This document shows, piece after piece, positions 53,337 through 60,226 of a stretch of DNA of 64,000 nucleotides. Source of the stretch: Changchengzhania lutea (lineage in GTDB: Bacteria; Bacteroidota; Bacteroidia; Flavobacteriales; Flavobacteriaceae). The stretch covers positions 1,580,001 through 1,644,000 of the forward strand of contig NZ_CP039456.1 in the NCBI RefSeq assembly GCF_006974145.1, read 5' to 3'. How positions within the stretch are numbered: position 1 is the first letter of the stretch; each line of letters begins with the position of its first letter. Below the pieces are notes generated by a model. It searched no databases. It was given only the letters and a program-made list of their open reading frames with translations, and had not been told where the DNA came from. Made by a program: the position numbers and the translations under genes.

Positions 53337-53469
53337 ATTGTTATTTGATTTTAGTGAGTCTTCTTTAAAAAATGCAGATGGTTTAAGGCTTGAGCACTAA
53401 TTTAACCGCAACACTTTTAGAGAATTATAAATTTAGTCTGTTTGATTATCAAATTAGCAAAAAACACCG

Positions 53470-53485
53470 CTACAAAAATCATACA
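53470..53485 (-). promoter_or_regulatory. PUL-type promoter box of operon B
   Basis: The minus strand reads TGTATGATTTTTGTAG, matching the boxes before susC and before the T9SS pseudogene. It carries the TTTTTG end of a -7 element but lacks the perfect TA at the -7 start, as expected of an activator-dependent promoter. It lies 134 bp upstream of the fusion gene's ATG. Confidence 0.5.
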
Positions 53486-53587
53486 TCGATAAGGATTATC
53501 CCTTTTTTTGCGAGAACAGCAACATTTACAGTGTTTTAACGATAAATAATGATTTTTTTAAACCTTTACAATTTTAGATTTTGATTT

Positions 53588-53609
53588 AATGTTGTGGTCT
53601 TGTATGGGT
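53588..53609. promoter_or_regulatory. Operator-like tandem 11-bp repeat, copy 2
   Basis: AATGTTGTGGT is directly followed by CTTGTATGGGT, then AAAAT. The first half is the same as the other two copies except for one variable base. It lies 102 bp upstream of the operon B promoter box. Confidence 0.6.
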
Positions 53610-53890
53610 AAAATAAGCGTGTGTTGTATATTTTTCCTTTTAGTTTGTCGTTTATTAAACTCTGCAAACTATGTAAACTACTTAGTCATAGCGTTTTTTA
53701 ATATGATATATTTTTATAAACTTGTAGGGCATGTAATATTCCTCTTCTCTAGCTTTTAAGTCGAAGGTCAACTATTCTAGCTACTTATGGTTACGTGATT
53801 TTATTTATAATTAGATTAATTTGAAGAGTTATTCTTAAATGAAATAGTCATTTTTTTTTTGAGCATGCGCTAACAATACCTAAATAAAAA

Positions 53891-53917
53891 AGGAGGAGCA
53901 TGAAACCTGCTCCTCCT
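53891..53917 (-). terminator. Terminator of susC-susD-binding protein operon A
   Basis: AGGAGGAGCA pairs perfectly with TGCTCCTCCT (10 bp, 7-nt loop) and is followed on the minus strand by TTTTTT. It lies 22 bp after the binding-protein gene and separates operons A and B. Confidence 0.88.
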
Positions 53918-53939
53918 AAGTAATATATAAATATTGCAA

Positions 53940-55292
53940 TTACTGCTTCACTAGTCTAAATGACCAGAATCCACCACCTGCAATTTCGATATCTAACTCT
54001 AAAGTGTTTCCATCAAGCGCTGCTATATAAGTAATTGAATCTGCCGCTTCAGAAGGAGACCCAATCTCTGCGCCATTAATTACCTTAGCTAAACCTAAGA
54101 AAGCACCTTTACCATCAATAGTGATCGTTCCAGCAGCTTCATTATAAGTATATGTTGCTGTTGCCGTACCATCGTGCGGGAATACTGGCGTACCACAAGC
54201 CTCAGGATCTGTTCCTTGCCAGCCTTCTAACCAAGTCTGTGTTCCTAATACGTTTTCGAATGTTCCGTCTGCATTAAAGACGTATTCATCATCAAATAAA
54301 CAATCTCTTGTTGCAACATCTTCAATAGCACTTGACCACCAAGATACATTGTCCTTTCCTGGACCAACACCTAAAGCTCCAGCTTCTGGTGCTAATTTCC
54401 AAGTACCAACTATAGATGGTACATCTTTTACCAATCTAAATGACCAGAATCCACCACCAGCAATTTCAATATCCAACTCCATAGTATCGCCATCTATAAC
54501 AGCTAAATAAGTAATTGAATCTGCAGCTTCAGAAGGAGAGCCTATTTCTGCTCCATTAACCACCTTAGCTAATCCCAAGAATGCTCCCTTCCCGTTAATA
54601 GTAATGGTTCCAGCTGCTTCATTATAAGTATATGTTGCAGATGCTGTACCGTCATGTGGGAATACTGGAGCGCCACATGCTTCTGGCGTTGTTCCTTGCC
54701 AGCCTTCTAACCATGTCTCAGTTCCTAATACATTTTCGAACGAACCGTCTTCATTAAAAACATAACGATCATCAAATAAACAATCTCTCGTAGCTACATC
54801 TTCTACAGCACTTGACCACCAAGAGACGTTGTCCTTTCCTGGGCCAACTCCCAAAGCCCCTGCCTCTGGAGCTAATTTCCATGCCCCTTCTAGTGGGTTA
54901 CCCGATCCAGTTGGTATAGCAGGCGGAATGTATTCTGTTATAGTAATTTCTTTTGTAATTGATACATCTGCATTCCCTGGAAGAGCAGCTGTCACAGTAA
55001 TATTATAAGTAGAATCTTCATTTGGGAATTCATACCTTACCATAGGCCCACTGGTTTGAAATACATCATCATCGGCAGCAGTACCATAATCAACTGTGTA
55101 AACAATGGTATTGTTATTATTAACTGTTGTTGGGACAACGCCTATCTCAGTACCTTCCAGGTTTAAAGTTGCAATAACAAAATCCAGACCAGCAATCTCG
55201 TCCATTTCATTATCATCATCATCACATGATATTACCATGCCTAAACATAGTACGGCAATTAAGTAGAATCCTTTTTTAAATATATTTTTCAT
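53940..55292 (-). CDS. Surface glycan-binding lipoprotein with two near-identical domains
   Basis: A 450-residue lipoprotein (lipobox MVISC23 followed by DDDDNEMDE, the strongest acidic surface-export signal in the window). A PKD-like domain (about 35-120) is followed by two tandem domains of 152 residues (138-289 and 298-449) that are nearly the same. Each begins WKLAPEAGALGVGPGKDNVS and includes WWSSAxEDVATRDCLFDD and TWLEGWQG, rich in exposed Trp as in glycan-binding surfaces, and ends GGGFWSFRLVK. It takes the SusE/SusF position behind SusD and is almost certainly a surface binding protein for the locus's glucan. No enzyme motif is seen. Confidence 0.82.
   Translation of the reverse strand: MKNIFKKGFYLIAVLCLGMVISCDDDDNEMDEIAGLDFVIATLNLEGTEIGVVPTTVNNNNTIVYTVDYGTAADDDVFQTSGPMVRYEFPNEDSTYNITVTAALPGNADVSITKEITITEYIPPAIPTGSGNPLEGAWKLAPEAGALGVGPGKDNVSWWSSAVEDVATRDCLFDDRYVFNEDGSFENVLGTETWLEGWQGTTPEACGAPVFPHDGTASATYTYNEAAGTITINGKGAFLGLAKVVNGAEIGSPSEAADSITYLAVIDGDTMELDIEIAGGGFWSFRLVKDVPSIVGTWKLAPEAGALGVGPGKDNVSWWSSAIEDVATRDCLFDDEYVFNADGTFENVLGTQTWLEGWQGTDPEACGTPVFPHDGTATATYTYNEAAGTITIDGKGAFLGLAKVINGAEIGSPSEAADSITYIAALDGNTLELDIEIAGGGFWSFRLVKQ
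53946..54881 (-). repeat. Tandem 480-bp duplication inside the SGBP gene
   Basis: Units 54426-54881 and 53946-54401 encode domains with the same 152-residue sequence apart from scattered substitutions (for example SAVED/SAIED, GTTPEACGA/GTDPEACGT). The DNA has diverged mainly at third codon positions, so this copy is older than the one in the PKD/CBM gene. Confidence 0.9.
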
Positions 55293-55310
55293 TTTTTTGT
55301 TTTTTTAGTG

Positions 55311-56882
55311 TTATTGATTATTATATCCTGGGTTCTGACCCCATCGTTCTGTGGCATTTGCCAATTCTAATTCGACTCTTGGAATTGGAAATAGTTCATT
55401 TTTGCCAACAATAAATGTTATTGTTTCAAAATCTTCAGGTTTAGATGCGTTGTAGGCATCAAAAGCTGCTTTAGCTTCTCCTGTTCTAACTAGATCGAAG
55501 AATCTGTGTCCTTCACCAGCTAGCTCCTTACGACGCTCGCTATAGATAGCATCTAAAAGAGCCCCTTCACTTGACGTATAGTCCTGGCTCGTATCACCAT
55601 AGGCACGCGCTCTCACATCATTTAAATAATCCTCTGCATTAGCACCACCGCTTTGAGCTTCTGCCTCTGCAGCCATTAATAATACATCTGCATAACGAAT
55701 GGCTCTATAATTGTTTAAATGTACCAGTTCAGCTGTACTAGCATTACCTGCTTTATCGCTCTTTCTTGGCATATACTTTTTGTTATAAAACCCGGTATCT
55801 TCCCTAGGAGCAGAATAATTAGAATTATCGCCATTCTCCTTAAGGTCCCTTAAATCGAAAATAGTGGCGTCTCTCCTCATATCGTTGGCATCATAGGTAT
55901 CATAAAGTGCTTGTGACGGAAGAAAGAAACCCCATCCTGTAGCAAAAACATCATCACTGAATGGCGATCTCGGTCCATTAAACTGAACAAAATAAGATCC
56001 TTCACTACATTGTAAACAATCCCAACCTGCACCTTCTACATTTGTGTATTGAATTTCAAATACAGATTCTGAACCGTTTTCTCCACTAGCAGTAAAGAGG
56101 TTCATATAATCATCTCCTGTAGTTAAACTGTATTGATTACTTGAAATAACCTGATTTAAAACGGTGGCAGCATCTGCAAATTTGCCGTCATATAAATATG
56201 CTTTACCTAACAACGCCTGGGCCGCACCCTTAGTTGCCTTATAAGGCAAATCTTGAGTTATCGGTAAATTCGGGATGGCTTCTTTTAAATCTTCTTGTAT
56301 AAGCCCATAAACTTCGGCAATACTTGCTGTTCTTTCAAGTCTAAATTGATCTCCGGCTAAGATTTGCTCATCAACAATTCTTTTTACACCGTCACGCTCT
56401 TCAACTTTTAAGGGTACATTACCAAAATATTTTGCTAACTCGAAGGTGTAATAGGCTCTTAAGAAATAGCCCTGAGCAATAATTTCCTCTTTACCTGTAA
56501 AATCTAGTTTACCTTTATTTTCTAATAAGTAATTGGTACGATTGAGTCCGGCATACATTAACTGCCAAATGCTTCTTAATTGTTCCTCATCATCAGGACC
56601 GTGAATCATAAAATTCACATTTTGAATCACTGGTTGATCATAATTAAATGCATCTCCTCCAGATCCATAATCATCTGAAGCAGAAACAGCAATTGTATTA
56701 TTCCAAAACGTTGCCTGCAATAAATCATATGCACCAATCAATGCATCTTCGTACTCTTCAGCAGAGTTAAAAAAATCGGCTGCATCTGGTCCAATCGGGT
56801 CGATGTCGACAAAGTCGTCGCATGATCCTAAAGTAACCAACAGCGCCAACACTGCATACTTTAAAATTTTAATTTTCTTCAT
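55311..56882 (-). CDS. susD: SusD/RagB family nutrient-binding outer-membrane lipoprotein
   Basis: A 523-residue lipoprotein (lipobox LVTLGSC21 followed by DDFVD, close to the flavobacterial surface-export signal). The SusD hallmarks are present: DFFNSAEEYEDALIGAYDLLQ in the N-terminal TPR part, AQALLGKAYLYDGKFADAATVLNQVI, and the C-terminal YSERRKELAGEGHRFFDLVRTG and NPGYNN end. With SusC it forms the lid-and-barrel complex that captures oligosaccharides. It lies 10 bp after susC and 18 bp before the binding-protein gene. Confidence 0.96.
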   Translation of the reverse strand: MKKIKILKYAVLALLVTLGSCDDFVDIDPIGPDAADFFNSAEEYEDALIGAYDLLQATFWNNTIAVSASDDYGSGGDAFNYDQPVIQNVNFMIHGPDDEEQLRSIWQLMYAGLNRTNYLLENKGKLDFTGKEEIIAQGYFLRAYYTFELAKYFGNVPLKVEERDGVKRIVDEQILAGDQFRLERTASIAEVYGLIQEDLKEAIPNLPITQDLPYKATKGAAQALLGKAYLYDGKFADAATVLNQVISSNQYSLTTGDDYMNLFTASGENGSESVFEIQYTNVEGAGWDCLQCSEGSYFVQFNGPRSPFSDDVFATGWGFFLPSQALYDTYDANDMRRDATIFDLRDLKENGDNSNYSAPREDTGFYNKKYMPRKSDKAGNASTAELVHLNNYRAIRYADVLLMAAEAEAQSGGANAEDYLNDVRARAYGDTSQDYTSSEGALLDAIYSERRKELAGEGHRFFDLVRTGEAKAAFDAYNASKPEDFETITFIVGKNELFPIPRVELELANATERWGQNPGYNNQ

Positions 56883-56892
56883 AACTATTTTT

Positions 56893-59800
56893 TTAAAAAT
56901 TTAAATTAACACCTAGCAGATAAGAGGCTGCAACAGGGTAAAAACCCTTATCTATACCATTTCCTATTGGTCCCCCAGAACTAGCCGAAGGATCGTATCC
57001 TTTATAATCTGTAATGGTAAAAATATTATTACCAGAAAGATAAAAACGCAATTTATCTATACCTGTACTTTTAAGCGCATCTGGATTAATAGTGTAACCC
57101 AATTGCACATTCTGTAAACGCACAAATGATGCATCCTCCACCACAAAATCTGAAAACAGATCAGTATTAATAGAACCTCCAGATACAGCTCTTGGCACTG
57201 TATTACTCGTACCTGTACCTTGCCATCTGTTTAAGATATAATCACCTCTATTTGCGAATAAATCTTTACGCTCATAGTCTCTTACCATATCATTTCCTAA
57301 TGATGCAAAGGCATTGGCACTAAAATCGATATTCTTATAGCTAAAACCAATATTAAAGCCCATGGTTACATCTGGAATTGGGTCACCAATATTTGTTCGA
57401 TCCCCATCATCAATATAACCATTTTCGTTAGTATCCACAAATTTTAAATCTCCCGCAGCTGCTCCGGCATGATATACATTATCATTTGCTGTAGCTCCTG
57501 TATTTAATGCATCTATTTCCGCTTGAGTTTGATAAATACCATTTGTCTTATATCCGTGGAAATATCCAAGAGGTAAGCCTACCACCATACGAGAGATTCC
57601 AGTTTGACTAATCCCAACTCCGAACTCTCCACCAGTAGGAGGCAGATTTCCGTTTAATGAGGTAACCTCGTTTTCTAACACTGTAAAATTAAAGCTAGCA
57701 TTGAATTTAAAGTCTTCTGAAAAGTTATCATCATAACCTATCTTGAATTCAAGTCCACGGTTTTCAACAGTTCCCGCATTAATAAATGGTTCAGAAGATC
57801 CTGGAGCAGATGTTCCAAGTGTTCCTGATGATTGTGGAGCAATTAATAAATCTTTTGTCTGTTTTTTAAATGCATCAACCGTCAAACTTATCTTATTGAA
57901 TATCCTAGCATCAAAACCAATATTTGCCGTTTCTTGCTCTTCCCATTTTAAATCATTGTTACCAAGTTTACCGGCAGCAACACCATTTGGTAAATCATCT
58001 ACCGTGATAACAGAAGGGTCTCCAGAATCGATTGTAGCTTCTCCATTTAGTAAGGTTACATAGGCAAAATCGCTAATTCTATCGTTACCAATAATTCCAT
58101 AACTTGCTCTTAACTTTAGAGAGTTTATCCAGCTACTATCTTCCATGAAGGCTTCATCCGATATATTCCAACCAATGGATCCAGACGGGAAATAACCAAC
58201 ATTATTACTGTTTTCTGAAGAAAACCTAGAAGATACGTCTCGACGTAACACACCAGATAATAAATATTTACCCTTATAGCTGTATTGCACTCTTGTAAAA
58301 ACTGAAGATAAACGCGAATCAAATTGATCTGCCCCTAAGGCTTTAGCTGCATCGGAAATCCGATTTGTTATAACACCTTCTACTCTATTTGAAATATAAT
58401 TATTAGCAAAAGCATCTGCTACTGAGTTGCTGCCATTTCTTAATATAGTACCTCGCTCACCGTAAAAATGACCTCTCGTTCTTATAAGTGAACCACCTAA
58501 TAAAATTGTAAAATCATGATTTTCACCAAATGTGTTTGTATAATTAATATAGTTGTCCCATGTATAATCTGTGTATAAATCACTGAAATCCTGAACTTCA
58601 TTTTCTGCTCTATTATTAGACTTACCATTTCCATAATCTACTATCGGATCAAACACGTCGTTTAATACATTGGCATAGTTGATTTGAATTTTAGAAGTCA
58701 CTGTAAAATTTTCTAAAAAGGTATAGTCTAAACCTAAAGTACCACTAAACTTATCTACTTTGGTTGTATTATACGTATTGGTGATTTGAGCTAAAGGGTT
58801 TATAATTTCTATTTGAGAAATATCGTTAGCTAGTGAATAATCTCCGTTTTCATCTCTTACTTGTAAGTCTGGGTTTATATTTACAGCACTATAAAGCACC
58901 GAGCCTATACCGCCTTCAGGTAAGTTGTTTTTCTTGGAATTAGTATAGAGACCTGTAGCAGACAATTTAAGGTTGTCTAAAATATCATATTGATATCCTA
59001 ATCTAGCCGTGGTTCTTCTATAATTTGATTTACCAACACCGACTATACCGTCTTGATCTAAGTGCGAAATACCGAAGGTGTAAGCCGATTTTTCTGTTCC
59101 ACCGCTTCCGCTAAAATTCATATTAGATATAACCGCACTTCTAAATACTTCGTCTTGCCAATCTGTACCTTCTTGTGGATACACAAAATATCTTGTTTCA
59201 TCAGCTGCATCATTGACATAAATTGCAAAATCTGTAGGGTCTAACAAATCGATTTTATTGCTCGTTGTTTGAACACCTGTATAAGCATCAAACTGAAATT
59301 TTAATTCTGAATTCTTTCTACCTGTTTTGGTAGTAATTAAAATAACGCCATTTGCACCTCTTACACCATAAATACCAGCTGTGGCATCTTTAAGTACGTT
59401 AATGGTTTTAATGTCATTTGGGTTGATAACCGATAAATCTTCTATAACATTACCATCTACCAATATTAAAGGTCTGTTATCTCCATTGGTTGTGATACCA
59501 CGTATTCTAATGTTAGAGGCCGCACCAGGAGACCCAGAGGAAGAGGTCACATTAACCCCAGAAATTTGACCTTGCAAGGCTTGTTCAACACGTTGCGGGT
59601 TTAGTTTTTCAATAGCCTCAGAATCTAGAACTGCCACAGCACCTGTAACCTCCTTTTTCTTTTGGGTACCATAACCAACCACGACAACTTCGTCTAATTG
59701 TGCAAGATCTTCATCTAATTGAACTGTTAAATTAGTGCCATCACTAACCAGAATTTCTTTAGTTAGGTAGCCAACGTAACTAAATACTAAGGTGGATCCT

Positions 59801-59994
59801 GCTTCCACATTTTGAATGGTAAAACCACCGTCGAAATCTGTAACGGTTCCTGTCGCCGTGTTTTTAATAATTACATTCACTCCTGGTAACGGAAATCCAG
59901 TATTGTCTTGCACGTTTCCGCTTACGTCAACGTTTTGTGAAAAAACATTTGCAAACAAGAACAATGTGAGAACTGTTAAAAGCTTTTGTTTCAT
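56893..59994 (-). CDS. susC: SusC/RagA family TonB-linked outer-membrane transporter
   Basis: A 1033-residue protein: signal peptide (about 1-20), carboxypeptidase-regulatory-like beta-sandwich (about 24-97, VSGNVQDNTGFPLPGVNVIIKNTATGTVTDFDG), TonB box/plug region with VVVGYGTQKKKEVTGAV and the plug (about 115-225, RIRGITTNGDNRPLILVDG), then the 22-strand barrel ending LLGVNLNF with the C-terminal Phe. There is no STN signalling domain, so regulation should come from the separate sensor at 60227. It imports laminarin oligosaccharides using TonB energy. It is the first gene of operon A. Confidence 0.96.
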   Translation of the reverse strand: MKQKLLTVLTLFLFANVFSQNVDVSGNVQDNTGFPLPGVNVIIKNTATGTVTDFDGGFTIQNVEAGSTLVFSYVGYLTKEILVSDGTNLTVQLDEDLAQLDEVVVVGYGTQKKKEVTGAVAVLDSEAIEKLNPQRVEQALQGQISGVNVTSSSGSPGAASNIRIRGITTNGDNRPLILVDGNVIEDLSVINPNDIKTINVLKDATAGIYGVRGANGVILITTKTGRKNSELKFQFDAYTGVQTTSNKIDLLDPTDFAIYVNDAADETRYFVYPQEGTDWQDEVFRSAVISNMNFSGSGGTEKSAYTFGISHLDQDGIVGVGKSNYRRTTARLGYQYDILDNLKLSATGLYTNSKKNNLPEGGIGSVLYSAVNINPDLQVRDENGDYSLANDISQIEIINPLAQITNTYNTTKVDKFSGTLGLDYTFLENFTVTSKIQINYANVLNDVFDPIVDYGNGKSNNRAENEVQDFSDLYTDYTWDNYINYTNTFGENHDFTILLGGSLIRTRGHFYGERGTILRNGSNSVADAFANNYISNRVEGVITNRISDAAKALGADQFDSRLSSVFTRVQYSYKGKYLLSGVLRRDVSSRFSSENSNNVGYFPSGSIGWNISDEAFMEDSSWINSLKLRASYGIIGNDRISDFAYVTLLNGEATIDSGDPSVITVDDLPNGVAAGKLGNNDLKWEEQETANIGFDARIFNKISLTVDAFKKQTKDLLIAPQSSGTLGTSAPGSSEPFINAGTVENRGLEFKIGYDDNFSEDFKFNASFNFTVLENEVTSLNGNLPPTGGEFGVGISQTGISRMVVGLPLGYFHGYKTNGIYQTQAEIDALNTGATANDNVYHAGAAAGDLKFVDTNENGYIDDGDRTNIGDPIPDVTMGFNIGFSYKNIDFSANAFASLGNDMVRDYERKDLFANRGDYILNRWQGTGTSNTVPRAVSGGSINTDLFSDFVVEDASFVRLQNVQLGYTINPDALKSTGIDKLRFYLSGNNIFTITDYKGYDPSASSGGPIGNGIDKGFYPVAASYLLGVNLNF

Positions 59995-60061
59995 TTTAAG
60001 TTAGTTTATTGAGTTTATGTAAAAATAGAAGTTGTATTAAAAGAATTCACATTTTGAACCT

Positions 60062-60077
60062 CAACAAAAAACATACA
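60062..60077 (-). promoter_or_regulatory. PUL-type promoter box of susC
   Basis: The minus strand reads TGTATGTTTTTTGTTG, similar to the boxes of operon B and the T9SS pseudogene. It lies 68 bp upstream of the susC ATG, and 104 bp separate it from the tandem repeat at 60182. Confidence 0.5.
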
Positions 60078-60181
60078 TGACAAAAAAAACCTTGTGTTAT
60101 TACGTAAAATGCAAGTTCATAGCGTATATATTAACATATTCGAGAGTAATGCACCACGACATCAAAATACTAAAAATGGAC

Positions 60182-60203
60182 AATGTAGTGGTAATGTATA
60201 GGT
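60182..60203. promoter_or_regulatory. Operator-like tandem 11-bp repeat, copy 1 (susC)
   Basis: AATGTAGTGGT is followed directly by AATGTATAGGT. The 11-bp period places both halves on the same DNA face. It lies between the regulator gene and susC and is the best copy of the shared motif. Confidence 0.62.
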
Positions 60204-60226
60204 AATTATTCGTTTTGTAGCGTTGA

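Larger units (their letters stand above)
53337..53890. other. Gene-free promoter region of PUL operon B
   Basis: About 550 bp with no supportable gene. It contains the promoter box (53470-53485) and the tandem 11-bp repeat (53588-53609) described separately; the rest is AT-rich. The terminator of operon A lies at its far end. Confidence 0.75.
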
